Numbered from the stretch's first letter, positions 1 through 9,337 are shown. The stretch: DNA of 64,000 nt from Zoogloea sp. (GCF_028689785.1 NZ_JAQVCN010000001.1:1-64000), one strand, 5' to 3'. Translations and numbers: made by a program. The notes: a model not told the origin generated them from the sequence alone.

Positions 1-1080
1 GGGATTGTCGATGCCCGGCATGGCCAGCGGGAAGCGGCCCTTGAGGCTCTCGACATGGGACAGCCAGCGCTTGCGCAACTGGGGCTTGACGCGCGGAAGC
101 AGCTCGGACAGCACCTGGCCCACGTCGCCGGCGATGGCCACATGGGCGTTCTTGACCTTGTGCAGCTCGGAGCGGTCAATGTCGATATGGATGATCTTGG
201 CATTCGGGCAGAACTCGGCGGTCTTGCCGATGGCGCGGTCGTCGAAACGGGCGCCCACACAGATCAGCAGATCAGCCTCTTCCAGCACGTAGTTGGTATA
301 GCGGGCACCGTGCATCCCCAGCATGCCCAGGGACAGAGGATGATCCATGGGCATGGCGCCAAGGGCCATCAGGGTCATCGTGGTCGGCAGGGACGCCTGC
401 TCGGCCAGGGTCACGGCCATGTGGGCAGCCCCCGAATGGATCACGCCACCGCCAAGGTAGAGCACGGGGCGCTCGGCAGCCTCGATCATCTTCGCGGCTT
501 CCTCGATCGCGGCGATGTCAAAACTCGGCGCCGTATCGGGAACCACCACATCGGGGTATTCCTCGAAGCTCACCATCTGGTTCTGCACGTCCTTCGGCAC
601 ATCGATCAGCACCGGCCCCGGGCGATCGGACATGGCAATGCGGAACGCAGCCGGAACGGCCGTCAGCAGCTCCTTGGCCGAACGGACCAGGAAATTATGC
701 TTGGTGATGGGGATGGTCAGGCCGTAGGTATCGACTTCCTGGAAGGCGTCGGTGCCGATCATCGACAGGGGCACCTGGCCAGTCAGCGCAATCATCGGAA
801 TGGAATCGAGCTTGGCGTCAGCGATGGCCGTGATCAGATTGGTGGCGCCTGGGCCGCTGGAGGCCAGACACACCTCGGGACGACCCGAGACACGCGCCAT
901 GCCCTGGGCGATAAAGCCAGCGCCTTGTTCATGCCGGCACAGGACGTGGTGGATCTGCTCGCTCTTGGACAGGGCATCATACATCGGCAGGGCCGCACCG
1001 CCGGGCACGCCGGCGATCGTGCTGATTCCCTGCCGTTCGAGCAGCTTCACGATCAGGTCTGCTCCAGTCATTTGCATCAT
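1..1080 (-). CDS. ilvB: Acetolactate synthase large subunit (5' part, cut by window start)
   Basis: Encodes the first 360 residues of a thiamine-diphosphate enzyme; the C-terminus lies beyond position 1. Acetolactate synthase condenses two pyruvates, or pyruvate plus 2-oxobutyrate, at the head of valine/leucine/isoleucine synthesis. The N-terminus reads very like E. coli IlvB: GVPGGAALPMYDAL near residue 25, then CRHEQGAGFIAQGMAR (with the catalytic Glu of the ThDP domain), SSGPGATNLITAIADA, and GTDAFQEVDTYGL followed by ITKHNFLV. The start at 1080 has AGGAG six bases upstream. Two further in-frame ATGs (1077, 1071) are possible but less well spaced. A leader peptide and attenuator lie just upstream. 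The gene for the small regulatory subunit (ilvN) would be expected downstream, outside the window. Confidence 0.95.
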   Translation of the reverse strand, partial: MMQMTGADLIVKLLERQGISTIAGVPGGAALPMYDALSKSEQIHHVLCRHEQGAGFIAQGMARVSGRPEVCLASSGPGATNLITAIADAKLDSIPMIALTGQVPLSMIGTDAFQEVDTYGLTIPITKHNFLVRSAKELLTAVPAAFRIAMSDRPGPVLIDVPKDVQNQMVSFEEYPDVVVPDTAPSFDIAAIEEAAKMIEAAERPVLYLGGGVIHSGAAHMAVTLAEQASLPTTMTLMALGAMPMDHPLSLGMLGMHGARYTNYVLEEADLLICVGARFDDRAIGKTAEFCPNAKIIHIDIDRSELHKVKNAHVAIAGDVGQVLSELLPRVKPQLRKRWLSHVESLKGRFPLAMPGIDNP

Positions 1081-1129
1081 CGATTTCTCCTAGGGGCTTG
1101 GAAGCCGAAACGCTTTCCGGGCCTGGGGT

Positions 1130-1173
1130 AAAACAAAAAGACAAAACCCCCGCCGGTTGCGCGCCGGCGGGGG
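1130..1173 (-). terminator. Transcription attenuator of ilvB
   Basis: A perfect 10-bp GC stem (1147-1156 pairs with 1164-1173, 7-nt loop) is followed on the minus strand by a T-rich run (1146 down to 1130). It lies between a valine-rich leader peptide and ilvB, the classic place for an amino-acid attenuator. Whether a competing antiterminator forms with the leader region was not computed. Confidence 0.8.
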
Positions 1174-1205
1174 TCTGAAATTCTTTATCGACTACCTGAG
1201 GACCC

Positions 1206-1286
1206 TTACGACGCGCGCTCACCTACGCTTACTACGCGTACTACAGCAACGACGTCGACAGGCAGGGCGAATGCGAAAAGGGTCAT
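1206..1286 (-). CDS. Valine-rich leader peptide of the ilvB operon
   Basis: A 26-codon open frame (ATG at 1284-1286, TAA at 1206-1208) upstream of ilvB. It contains eight valines concentrated in the stretch PVDVVAVVRVVSVG, then ends 32 nt before the terminator stem. This matches the logic of the E. coli ivbL leader, which is also valine-rich. Ribosome stalling at Val codons when charged tRNA-Val is scarce would prevent terminator formation. The ribosome-binding site is weak, and an in-frame stop lies ten codons upstream of the ATG. The function is inferred from position, composition and the adjacent terminator. Confidence 0.75.
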   Translation of the reverse strand: MTLFAFALPVDVVAVVRVVSVGERAS

Positions 1287-1312
1287 GGGGTCATCTACAA
1301 GACTAGCTTCGA

Positions 1313-1341
1313 ATTATTCGCACAACAGTCCAAAAACACAA
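1313..1341 (-). promoter_or_regulatory. Candidate sigma-70 promoter for the ilvB leader
   Basis: On the minus strand TTGTGT (1336-1341) and AATAAT (1313-1318) are separated by exactly 17 nt, placing a start site about 20 nt before the leader peptide ATG. This is visual matching only. Confidence 0.35.
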
Positions 1342-1362
1342 GTGCTATTTTTCCGACGGAGC

Positions 1363-3045
1363 TCAGACATGCTCCGCAGTGTGCGACGCATCACGCAGGA
1401 CACGACGCAGGATCTTGCCCACATTGCTCTTCGGCAACTCGTCGCGAAACTCAACGAAACGCGGCACCTTGTAGCCGGTCAGCCCCGCCCGGCAATGGGC
1501 AATGAGCGCCTCTGCCGTCAACGCAGGATCCTTGCGCACCACGAAGACCTTCACCGCCTCACCGGAATGCTCGTCGGGCACCCCCAACGCCGCCACCTCC
1601 ATCACCCCGGGGTGCGCCGCCACGATGTCCTCCACCTCATTCGGATAGACGTTAAATCCCGACACCAGGATCATGTCTTTCTTGCGATCGACGATGCGGA
1701 CGAAGCCATCATCATCAATGGTCGCCATATCCCCGGTACGCAGGTAGCCGTCATGGGTAAAGGCCCGAGCCGTTTCTTCCGGCCGGTTGTAGTAGCCCTT
1801 CATCACCTGGGGCCCCTTCACGCACAGCTCCCCGGGGATCCCCCTTGAAACCTCGTATCCGTCGTCGTCCCGCAGACTGATGTCGGTCGACGAGATGGGA
1901 AGACCGATGGAGTGGTTGAACTCGGGCAGATCAAGAGGGTTGATGCATACGGCAGGAGAGGTCTCGGTAAGGCCGTAGGCCTCCGCCAGAGGCCTGCCGG
2001 TCACTTTCTTCCAGCGGTCCGCAACAGCCTGCTGCACCGCCATCCCGCCACCGAGAGCAACCCTGAGGGTGGTGAAATCGAGCTTTTCGAATTCCGGGTT
2101 GTTGAGCAGGGCATTGAACAGCGTGTTCACGCCGGTAATCACCGTAAATGGATACTTGCCCAGCTCGGTGACAAAGGCCGGGATGTCCCGGGGATTGGTG
2201 ATCAGCACATTAGTCGCGCCGATCTTGAAAAACGTGAGGCAGTTCGCGGTAAGCGAAAAGATGTGGTAGAGCGGCAGCGCCGTGATGATCACCTCCTCCC
2301 CTTCCCTCACGTAGGAACTGATCCAGGCATGGGCCTGCTGGAGGTTGGCAACAATATTGCCGTGGGTCAGCATTGCCCCCTTGGCCACCCCCGTCGTGCC
2401 CCCGGTGTATTGCAGGTAGGCGAGATCGTCGTGGGTCATGCTCACCGCTGTGAGTCCATGGGCCGATCCGCGGCTGAGGGCATCGCGAAAGCCCACATGC
2501 CCCGGCAGATTCCAGGCCGGCACCATCTTCTTGACATGGCGCACCACCAGATTGACCAGCAGGGACTTCGGAAAACCAAGCATGTCACCAAGCCCGGTGA
2601 CGACAACGTGACGCACCGAGGTACGCGCCATCACCTCATCAAGGGTATGGGCGAAGTTCTCCATGATAACGATAGCCTCGCAGCCGGCATCGCGAAGCTG
2701 GTGCTCAAGCTCCCGGGCGGTGTACAGAGGATTCACATTCACCACGGTGAATCCCGCCCGCAACACGGCGAACATCGCAATCGGGTACTGCAGGCAATTG
2801 GGCATCATCAGCGCCACCCGGGCACCTTTCGCCAACCTCAGCTCACCTTGGAGGTAGCCCGCGAACTGACGTGAAAGCAGGTCGAGTTCCGCATACGTGA
2901 TCGACTTGCCCATATTGATATAGGCCGTGTGTCCGGCAAACCTTGCGACACTCTTGTCGAACAGATCACCCAGGGATGCAAACTGGTTCGTGTCTATCTC
3001 TGCCGGAACACCAGGGGGATAGCTCTCAAGCCATATTTTTTTCAT
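1363..3045 (-). CDS. fadD: Long-chain fatty acid--CoA ligase
   Basis: 560 residues, essentially the length of E. coli FadD (561) and clearly related from the first residues ([18 protein letters not shown]). It activates fatty acids to acyl-CoA via acyl-adenylate at the inner membrane. The adenylate-forming P-loop [11 protein letters not shown] is at residues 213-223, and the later [10 protein letters not shown] and [11 protein letters not shown] motifs are the A8-type hinge and linker region. ATG at 3045 has AGGAG 9 nt upstream. It is a single gene; the next gene on the same strand (CBS protein) is more than 200 nt upstream. The region 3046-3269 holds no gene I can support. Confidence 0.95.
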   Translation of the reverse strand: MKKIWLESYPPGVPAEIDTNQFASLGDLFDKSVARFAGHTAYINMGKSITYAELDLLSRQFAGYLQGELRLAKGARVALMMPNCLQYPIAMFAVLRAGFTVVNVNPLYTARELEHQLRDAGCEAIVIMENFAHTLDEVMARTSVRHVVVTGLGDMLGFPKSLLVNLVVRHVKKMVPAWNLPGHVGFRDALSRGSAHGLTAVSMTHDDLAYLQYTGGTTGVAKGAMLTHGNIVANLQQAHAWISSYVREGEEVIITALPLYHIFSLTANCLTFFKIGATNVLITNPRDIPAFVTELGKYPFTVITGVNTLFNALLNNPEFEKLDFTTLRVALGGGMAVQQAVADRWKKVTGRPLAEAYGLTETSPAVCINPLDLPEFNHSIGLPISSTDISLRDDDGYEVSRGIPGELCVKGPQVMKGYYNRPEETARAFTHDGYLRTGDMATIDDDGFVRIVDRKKDMILVSGFNVYPNEVEDIVAAHPGVMEVAALGVPDEHSGEAVKVFVVRKDPALTAEALIAHCRAGLTGYKVPRFVEFRDELPKSNVGKILRRVLRDASHTAEHV

Positions 3046-3269
3046 GCTGCTGTCTCCTATGTAGTTGGTTCAAGGCCTGACCGGCCTGCCCCCGTCTCAC
3101 AAGACGGAGATCAGACCGGGGACCCGCCCTCCCCAGGCGGTCCGGCACCGAACAGGTGACGGCTTCCAACATACTTTTCGACCGGCGTTCGAGCGCCTTT
3201 TTGTCAGGGTATCCGCCCCCTTAGCGGAACACCCTGCTTGCTACCGTAAAACTCCAGAGCCGTCGCGAA

Positions 3270-3716
3270 TCAGGCTTGATCCTCGGCAGGCCAGTTGCGG
3301 ATGTAATTCTTGAGCATGCGATTCTCGAAGCTCTGCTCTTCCAACACGGCCTTGGCCACGTCATGGAAGGACACGACCCCCATCAGCATGGTGTCCTCCA
3401 TGACCGGGAGGTAGCGCTGGTGATGTTCGACCATCTGGCGGCGCAATTCATCCATCTCCATGTTGGGCGCGGCAACCACAGGGTCCTTCAGCATGGCATC
3501 GACGACCGACAGGGTCTGCCATTCAGCGCCCGCCTTCTGGGCCGCCACCAGCACCTCGCGAAAGGTCAGCAAACCAGCCATGCGCCCCTTATCGAAAACC
3601 ACCAGGGAACCGACATCCTGCTCCGTCATCACCGCAACCGCCTCGGCAAGCGTCTTGTTGGAGGAAACCGTAAACAGCACCTTGCCCTTGATTGCGAGAA
3701 TTTCACTGACCAGCAT
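3270..3716 (-). CDS. Two-CBS-domain protein
   Basis: 148 residues made almost entirely of a tandem CBS pair (Bateman module): first repeat around residues 10-60 (TLAEAVAVMTEQDVGSLVVF, then GLLTFREVL), second around 70-130 (VVAAPNMEMDELRRQM, then LPVMEDTMLMGVVSFHDV). Such modules bind adenine nucleotides and regulate partners. No catalytic domain is attached, so the partner is unknown. The ATG at 3716 (AAGGA upstream) is preferred over a longer frame that would begin at 3884, because the extra N-terminus does not resemble protein. It stands alone between fadD and fdxA. Confidence 0.85.
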   Translation of the reverse strand: MLVSEILAIKGKVLFTVSSNKTLAEAVAVMTEQDVGSLVVFDKGRMAGLLTFREVLVAAQKAGAEWQTLSVVDAMLKDPVVAAPNMEMDELRRQMVEHHQRYLPVMEDTMLMGVVSFHDVAKAVLEEQSFENRMLKNYIRNWPAEDQA

Positions 3717-3946
3717 TTTGTTTTCCTTGTCGAGGCGCATATCCGCCGGAATCTGTCCTGGCTGCGATGGTATTCGATTGGAGGCAAGGGCGCAAAGCCC
3801 CGAAAAATCAGGATTTACCCCTACTCCAGCGCTACAGATTCGTATTCTCCGGGCTGTCATACCGAGAGGCCGACAAATATCCAATACTGCGACCTTCAGG
3901 CATCAGGCCAGCCCCAGATGCCGGACGGCGCTGCGGCGAACGGGAA

Positions 3947-4270
3947 TCAGCGCTCCAGGTGCTTGAGCTTGTCAGCCACACCGCGCCAGTCGTCGGCATC
4001 GGCCGGCGGATCCTTGCGCTCGACGATCGGCACCCACTTGGCCGCCAGCTCTGCGTTCAAGGCAATGAAGGCCTGCTGCCCGGCCGGAACGTCGTCTTCG
4101 GCAAAAATCGCTTCGGCCGGGCACTCCGCCACGCAGAGGGTGCAATCAATGCACTCATCGGGGTCGATCACCAGAAAATTGGGGCCTTCGCGAAAGCAAT
4201 CGACCGGACACACGTCCACGCAGTCGGTGTACTTGCAGCGGATGCAGTTCTCAGTAACGACGTAAGTCAT
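3947..4270 (-). CDS. fdxA: 7Fe ferredoxin (3Fe-4S/4Fe-4S)
   Basis: 107-residue low-potential ferredoxin of the FdxA/Azotobacter FdI type. Ligands are visible: C9, C17 and C50 suit a [3Fe-4S] cluster; C21, C40, C43 and C46 suit a [4Fe-4S] cluster, with spacing identical to Azotobacter FdI shifted by one. C25 is the extra non-ligand Cys typical of the family. The long C-terminal tail is also normal. Start at 4270 (MTYVVTENC) with CAGGAG upstream; a longer frame to 4381 is not credible. The physiological partner is not evident from neighbours. Confidence 0.93.
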   Translation of the reverse strand: MTYVVTENCIRCKYTDCVDVCPVDCFREGPNFLVIDPDECIDCTLCVAECPAEAIFAEDDVPAGQQAFIALNAELAAKWVPIVERKDPPADADDWRGVADKLKHLER

Positions 4271-4608
4271 CGGGCGCGCTCCTGTGGTTTGAATTGCCGC
4301 TGCCCGCCCGGGCATCGACAAAGCAGGTGAAGTATAGAGGGGCCGCAATATACCCCATTGGGCAGATTCCAGAGGGCACACGACACCAGCGCCCCAAAGG
4401 CGAGACAGCCCCTGTCCAGAAATGTTCCAAGTGTGCCACCGTTACCACATGTCAAGGTCACTGGCGAGAAAAGCGCTTTTCTTGCCGGTGATTATTCGCT
4501 AGCATCCCGCTATCTATCGTCTTGTCGCTTGAGTTGCGGGGTTCCGACTACCCGGAACATGCTCCCCACCCGCGGCGACATCTATAAAATCCCCTGAAGC
4601 GAGGAATC
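4271..4608. other. Intergenic region between fdxA and thioredoxin, with a palindrome
   Basis: 338 nt between divergent genes; no coding frame is supported. It contains a perfect 16-bp palindrome AGAAAAGCGCTTTTCT at 4467-4482, a possible operator, and a TATAAAAT box at 4583-4590 just before the thioredoxin ribosome-binding site, without a convincing -35. Promoters for both genes should be here, but I cannot place them firmly. Confidence 0.4.
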
Positions 4609-4935
4609 ATGAGCGAACATATCCATTACGTCACCGATGCGAACTTCGAAGCGGAGGTTCTGCAGTCCACCAGCCCCGTGCTGGTAGATTACTGGGCTGA
4701 GTGGTGTGGTCCGTGCAAGATGATTGCCCCCATCCTCGATGAAGTTTCGAAGGAATACGCCGGCAAGCTCAAGGTTGCCAAGCTGAACATTGATGAAAAT
4801 CAGGAAACGCCTGCAAAGTACGGCATCCGTGGCATTCCGACCCTGATGCTGTTCAAGGGTGGCAACATTGAGGCCACCAAGGTCGGCGCACTGTCCAAGT
4901 CGCAACTTGCGGCCTTCATTGACAGCCACCTGTAA
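4609..4935 (+). CDS. trxA: Thioredoxin
   Basis: 108 residues, standard single-domain cytoplasmic thioredoxin, reducing protein disulfides with electrons from thioredoxin reductase. Active site WCGPC at about residues 32-36, conserved KLNIDEN and the cis-Pro segment [16 protein letters not shown] lies just before the ATG. It is immediately upstream of rho on the same strand, the same trxA-rho neighbourhood seen in many proteobacteria including E. coli. Confidence 0.96.
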   Translation: MSEHIHYVTDANFEAEVLQSTSPVLVDYWAEWCGPCKMIAPILDEVSKEYAGKLKVAKLNIDENQETPAKYGIRGIPTLMLFKGGNIEATKVGALSKSQLAAFIDSHL

Positions 4936-4966
4936 TCAGCATAGTCTCCCCTAAATAGTCGTTACT

Positions 4967-5012
4967 TAGCGGCGCCCTCGGGGCAAACCACCCGGCAAGC
5001 CCGGCGCCGCTA
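4967..5012. repeat. Inverted repeat between trxA and rho
   Basis: TAGCGGCGCC (4967-4976) is repeated as its exact reverse complement at 5003-5012, with a 26-nt loop. There is no T-run, so it is not a classical intrinsic terminator. It could end trxA transcripts or structure the rho leader, which is autoregulated in E. coli. Confidence 0.5.
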
Positions 5013-5117
5013 CACAGTTCGCGCACATCTGCTGCCGTCTTTCCGCGTACTTGCCGTATCCCTGCTGTTCCCATACCTCTCCCATACCCGTCTCAATCTC
5101 TCCCACCGCTGCCTGCC

Positions 5118-6377
5118 ATGCACCTCTCGGAGCTCAAGTCTCTCCACGTCGGCCAATTGCTTGAAATGGCCATTGCCAACGACATCGAAGGCGCCAACCG
5201 CCTGCGCAAGCAGGAACTGGTCTTCGCGCTGCTCAAAAACCGCGCCAAGAAAGGCGAGCCGATTTACGGTGATGGGGTCATGGAGGTTCTGCCGGACGGC
5301 TTTGGCTTCCTGCGCTCCCCCGACACCTCTTATCTCGCAGGCACCGACGACATTTACGTGTCGCCCAGCCAGATCCGCAGGTTCAACCTGCATACCGGCG
5401 ACACCGTGGAGGGCGAGATCCGGACCCCCAAGGACGGCGAGCGTTACTTTGCCCTGGTCAAGGTAGACAAAGTCAACTTCGAGCCGCCTGAAGCCTCCAA
5501 ACACAAGATCCTCTTCGAAAACCTCACCCCGCTCCACCCCAACCAGTGCCTCAAACTGGAACGGGACATCCGGGCCGAGGAGAACATCACCTCCCGCGTG
5601 GTGGATATGATCTCCCCCATCGGCAAGGGCCAGCGTGGCCTGCTAGTAGCCCCGCCGAAGAGCGGCAAGACGGTGATGCTGCAGCACATCGCCCACTCGA
5701 TCACCTCGAATCACCCCGATGTAGTAGTGATCGTGCTGCTGATCGACGAACGGCCCGAAGAAGTGACCGAAATGCAGCGCTCCGTGAAGGGCGAGGTGGT
5801 TGCCTCCACTTTCGACGAGCCTGCCATCCGTCACGTGCAGGTTGCCGAGATGGTCATCGAGAAGGCCAAGCGCCTGGTCGAGCACAAGCGCGACGTGGTC
5901 ATCCTCCTCGACTCCCTGACCCGCCTGGCGCGAGCCTACAACACTGTGGTACCGGCCTCTGGCAAGGTACTCACCGGTGGTGTGGACGCCAATGCCCTGC
6001 AAAAGCCGAAGCGCTTCTTCGGCGCCGCCCGGAACATCGAGGAAGGCGGCTCCCTGACCATTATCGCCACCGCCCTGATCGACACCGGCAGCCGCATGGA
6101 CGACGTGATTTACGAAGAGTTCAAGGGCACCGGCAATATGGAAATCCATCTGGACCGGCGCATGGCTGAGAAGCGGGTTTACCCCGCCATCAACGTCAAC
6201 CGCTCGGGCACCCGTCGCGAAGAGCTGCTGCTCAAGTCCGACGTGCTGCAGAAGGTCTGGGTGCTGCGCAAGCTGCTGTACGGCATGGATGACATCGATG
6301 CGATGGAGTTCCTGCTCGACAAGATCAAGGCGACCAAGAACAACGGCGAGTTCTTCGACGCCATGCGCCGCGGCTGA
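5118..6377 (+). CDS. rho: Transcription termination factor Rho
   Basis: 419 residues (E. coli 419). Hexameric RNA-dependent ATPase that ends transcription at rut sites. Order: N-terminal helix bundle ([18 protein letters not shown]), cold-shock-like RNA-binding domain with GFGFLRS at about 61-67, then the ATPase core with Walker A APPKSGKT at 178-185. Further conserved blocks are [12 protein letters not shown], the Q-loop/P-loop region [18 protein letters not shown] and DLRR-like [13 protein letters not shown]. The ATG at 5118 has only a weak ribosome-binding site, but the N-terminus matches the family exactly. Confidence 0.97.
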   Translation: MHLSELKSLHVGQLLEMAIANDIEGANRLRKQELVFALLKNRAKKGEPIYGDGVMEVLPDGFGFLRSPDTSYLAGTDDIYVSPSQIRRFNLHTGDTVEGEIRTPKDGERYFALVKVDKVNFEPPEASKHKILFENLTPLHPNQCLKLERDIRAEENITSRVVDMISPIGKGQRGLLVAPPKSGKTVMLQHIAHSITSNHPDVVVIVLLIDERPEEVTEMQRSVKGEVVASTFDEPAIRHVQVAEMVIEKAKRLVEHKRDVVILLDSLTRLARAYNTVVPASGKVLTGGVDANALQKPKRFFGAARNIEEGGSLTIIATALIDTGSRMDDVIYEEFKGTGNMEIHLDRRMAEKRVYPAINVNRSGTRREELLLKSDVLQKVWVLRKLLYGMDDIDAMEFLLDKIKATKNNGEFFDAMRRG

Positions 6378-6402
6378 TTCCGCTCGCACACGGCTCTGTC
6401 GC

Positions 6403-6454
6403 CACTGCCCGGGCTGCACACAGTGGTTTTCCCCTGTGTGCAGCCCGGGCAGTG
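6403..6454 (+). terminator. Long perfect hairpin after rho
   Basis: A perfect 21-bp stem (6403-6423 with 6434-6454) and a 10-nt loop start 26 nt after the rho stop codon. No T-run follows, so the hairpin may act as an RNA 3'-end stabiliser or a hairpin-only terminator. Its length and perfection are unusual compared with other terminators here. Confidence 0.55.
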
Positions 6455-6555
6455 TCGTTCACGGCCACCTTAGCCAGCGAGGGAACTCCGCGATCAAGCC
6501 GGAACAAAAGGCTAGCCCTGGCGACGGACAGCCTTTACAATGCGCGCCGCTGGAT

Positions 6556-6640
6556 GCGGGGTTGGCGGAATTGGTAGACGCACTGGATTTAGGTTCCAGC
6601 GCCGCAAGGCGTGAGGGTTCGAGTCCCTTGCCCCGCACCA
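6556..6640 (+). tRNA. tRNA-Leu (anticodon UAG)
   Basis: 85-nt class II tRNA with encoded CCA. The acceptor stem GCGGGGT (6556-6562) pairs with GCCCCGC before ACCA. The anticodon stem CTGGA/TCCAG encloses the loop TTTAGGT with anticodon TAG at 6590-6592. A variable arm with CGCCGCAAGGCG follows, then the T arm GAGGG-TTCGAGT-CCCTT. D-loop sequence GGCGGAATTGGTAGACGC is typical of tRNA-Leu. Confidence 0.97.
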
Positions 6641-6674
6641 TCAAGCAGCTTCACCTGGCCACGCGCTGGTGCAC

Positions 6675-6705
6675 AAAGCCCCTGAGATCAGGGGCTTTGT
6701 TGTTT
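6675..6705 (+). terminator. Intrinsic terminator after tRNA-Leu
   Basis: Near-perfect palindrome AAAGCCCCTG-agat-CAGGGGCTTT (6675-6698) followed by TTGTTGTTT on the plus strand, 34 nt after the tRNA. Confidence 0.85.
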
Positions 6706-6753
6706 CAGATCTTCGCGCCTATCAGGTGGTGTCCCTTGCTCGGATGCCAGGCC

Positions 6754-8187
6754 TCAATCATCGCCGAAGCCCAGGATTGCTTTCACTTCAAGGAACTCCT
6801 CGATTCCGAAAGCTCCCCACTCCCGCCCCAGGCCCGACTGCTTGTAGCCACCGAAAGGCCCGGCAAGATCAATGGGCGCGCCGTTGAGATGCACGTTACC
6901 GGTACGCAGGCGGCGGGCCACTGCGCGTGCCCTCCCCAGGTCTGACGAGGAGACGTAGCCCGACAGGCCATACACCGTGTCATTGGCAATGCGGATGGCA
7001 TCATCTTCATCCTTGTAAGTAAGGATGGACAGGACAGGCCCGAAGATTTCCTCCCGCGCGATGGTCATGCCCGGGGTCACGCCACTGAAGATCGTCGGCC
7101 GGGTGAAAAAGCCCTTCTCCACACCATCCGGTCGTCCGGGGCCACCGGCCACACACTTCGCACCTTCTGCAACACCCGTGCTGATCAAGGCCTGAACCCG
7201 CTCGAACTGGGCCCGGTTAGCCAACGGCCCCATCGTCGTGCTGTCCGCAGCCGGATCTCCGACCACAACCCGGGCCAAGGTCGCCGCAGCAATCTCTTCC
7301 ACCTCGGCGAGACGCGACTCGGGCACCAGCATGCGCGAAGGCGCGTTGCAGTTCTGACCACTGTTGGTCATCAGGGTGAGCACGCCCTGCTTCACCGCCC
7401 GGGGGAAGTCGGCATCGTCGAGCAAGATGTTGGCAGACTTCCCGCCCAACTCCAGAGCCACCTTCTTGATGGTATCGGCGGCGCCCTTCATCACCAACTT
7501 GCCAGCCCGGGTGGAGCCGGTGAAGGAGACCATGTCCACGTCCGGGTGAGAACACAGAGGCGCACCCACACCAGGACCGTCACCATTAACGAGGTTGAAC
7601 ACCCCTGCTGGCACCCCGGCTTCGTGGAGGATCTCGGCCAGGATGATTGCCGACAGAGGCGCCAGTTCGGAGGGCTTGAGGACCATGGTGCACCCGGCAG
7701 CCAGGGCCGGCGCCACCTTGCAGGCCATCTGGTTGGCCGGCCAGTTCCACGGGGTGATCAGCGCACACACGCCAATGGGCTCGCGCAGGATGCGCGTGGC
7801 ACCACGACTGTGTTCAAAGGAGAACTCCGCCAGCGCGGCGGCTGCCGCCTTGAAGTGGGCCAGGCCCGAGCCCGACTGGGCACTACCGGCCAGATGCTTG
7901 AACGGTGCCCCCATCTCGGCGGAGATAGCGTGGGCCATGTCTTCGTACCGCGCTTTGTAGGCCGCGCAGACGCGCTGGAGCAGATCGAGGCGTGCCTCTC
8001 GGGTCGTGGCGGAAAAGGCCGGAAAGGCTGCCTTTGCGGCCGCCACGGCACGTGTCACGTCATCCGTCCCCCCCAGGGCAATGCTGCCGATGACCGCCTC
8101 GGTGGCGGGGTTGATCACGTCAAGCCGATTGCCTCCGGCAGGGTCGACCCACTGACCGCCGATATAGAACTGCTGATGATGGTGCAT
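6754..8187 (-). CDS. NAD(P)-dependent aldehyde dehydrogenase
   Basis: 477-residue member of the aldehyde dehydrogenase superfamily, oxidising an aldehyde to its acid. Visible catalytic set: Asn in PWNWP (N147), general base E246 in LELGGKSAN, and nucleophile C280 in NSGQNCNAPSR. Late motif EEIFGPVLSI is also present. The Cys context NSGQNC resembles plant/bacterial ALDHs of broad substrate range. The substrate cannot be told from sequence; no pathway genes adjoin. ATG at 8187. It ends 48 nt from the tRNA terminator and is convergent with the tRNA. Confidence 0.9.
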   Translation of the reverse strand: MHHHQQFYIGGQWVDPAGGNRLDVINPATEAVIGSIALGGTDDVTRAVAAAKAAFPAFSATTREARLDLLQRVCAAYKARYEDMAHAISAEMGAPFKHLAGSAQSGSGLAHFKAAAAALAEFSFEHSRGATRILREPIGVCALITPWNWPANQMACKVAPALAAGCTMVLKPSELAPLSAIILAEILHEAGVPAGVFNLVNGDGPGVGAPLCSHPDVDMVSFTGSTRAGKLVMKGAADTIKKVALELGGKSANILLDDADFPRAVKQGVLTLMTNSGQNCNAPSRMLVPESRLAEVEEIAAATLARVVVGDPAADSTTMGPLANRAQFERVQALISTGVAEGAKCVAGGPGRPDGVEKGFFTRPTIFSGVTPGMTIAREEIFGPVLSILTYKDEDDAIRIANDTVYGLSGYVSSSDLGRARAVARRLRTGNVHLNGAPIDLAGPFGGYKQSGLGREWGAFGIEEFLEVKAILGFGDD

Positions 8188-8258
8188 GCTCTCCGTCCTC
8201 TGTTGTTATGGAAACGGAGAGAAAGTACAGGAAACCGGTAGGTGGCGTGAAGCGCCGT

Positions 8259-9164
8259 TCAGCCCCGCATGGTTTCGGGGTGCCGCGGCGCCCGATAGAA
8301 GGCCAGCACACGGCGCACGTACTCCTGAGTCTCAGCAAAGGGAGGTACCCCCTTGTAGCGGGCCACATTGCCCTCGCCCGCGTTGTAGGCCGCTGCCGCC
8401 AGGGCCACGTCGCCCTTGAAATGCTGGAGCAGCCAGCGCAGGTAAGCGAGGCCACCGCGAATGTTCTGCTCAGGGTCGAGGGCGTCACGAACGCCGAAGC
8501 GCTCGGCGGTGTCAGGGATTAGCTGCATCAGGCCGAGGGCGTTCTTGGGGGAGCGTGCCGATGCATCAAAATTGGATTCAGTACGCACGATGGCCAGGGC
8601 CAGGCGCGGGTCCACGCTGAAGCGCGGTGCCAGCCTCTGGACCATCTGGGCATGACGGCGTTTGTCGGCCGGCAACGCCCGAACAAAGCGTTCCACCACC
8701 TCGTGGGGCACTGCCTCGCCACTGTCCGCAGCCACCAGCACCTCCGGCGCCCTGCCGGTGATGAGGCAATCAGGCAACTTCTCGGCCGCAGCAAGGGGGC
8801 TGACGAGGCTCTGAGCCTTCTCATGACCACGCTGGGCCGCAATCGACAGCAGCGTCGTGCCAACCTGGCTGTCCCGGGGAACACCCTGCCCCAGCAGGTA
8901 CAGGCGCCCCAAGCGGTACTGGCCTTCGACGCTGCCATCCCGAGCTGCAGCGCAATAGTGGGCTGCAGCTACACCGGGCTGGCGGCCGGCCTCGGCCTGG
9001 TAGCCGCTTTCCAGCAGGCGTGCCAGGGCCGGCGGCTCATCACTCCACTCGGGAGCCTCCGACGGCCCGACATCCCGCCCGGCGGCCTGGACACCAGCGG
9101 CCAGCAAGGCCAGCAGGGCGACAAGAGCGCAGCGGCAGAAAGAAGGGAAACGGGAAGCGGTCAT
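8259..9164 (-). CDS. Lytic murein transglycosylase with Sel1-like repeat
   Basis: 301 residues with an N-terminal signal peptide (hydrophobic LVALLALLAAGVQA at about 14-27), so periplasmic. Residues about 65-120 contain a Sel1/TPR-like repeat (GQYRLGRLYLLGQGVPRD). The C-terminal SLT domain runs from about 170: ALAIVRTESNFDASARS with catalytic E196, then ALGLMQLIPDTAERFG and AAYNAGEGNVARY. It cleaves peptidoglycan glycan strands to anhydromuropeptides. Fusion of a Sel1 repeat to an SLT domain suggests a protein-guided role, perhaps at a secretion machine, but no partner is adjacent. Confidence 0.88.
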   Translation of the reverse strand: MTASRFPSFCRCALVALLALLAAGVQAAGRDVGPSEAPEWSDEPPALARLLESGYQAEAGRQPGVAAAHYCAAARDGSVEGQYRLGRLYLLGQGVPRDSQVGTTLLSIAAQRGHEKAQSLVSPLAAAEKLPDCLITGRAPEVLVAADSGEAVPHEVVERFVRALPADKRRHAQMVQRLAPRFSVDPRLALAIVRTESNFDASARSPKNALGLMQLIPDTAERFGVRDALDPEQNIRGGLAYLRWLLQHFKGDVALAAAAYNAGEGNVARYKGVPPFAETQEYVRRVLAFYRAPRHPETMRG

Positions 9165-9337
9165 GGATCACGGGGCGGGTGGAATCAGAGCCCGCATCAT
9201 GCCCTCCCCCATGCCACACCACCGTGACGGACTCGCCGTTGGCCGTGCTAAACCCGCATGGCACACCGGCATCGAGGCAATAATGCGATGAATTTCACAT
9301 TCCGCCCCGCCCACCCTGCCCATCTTTCAGCACATCC

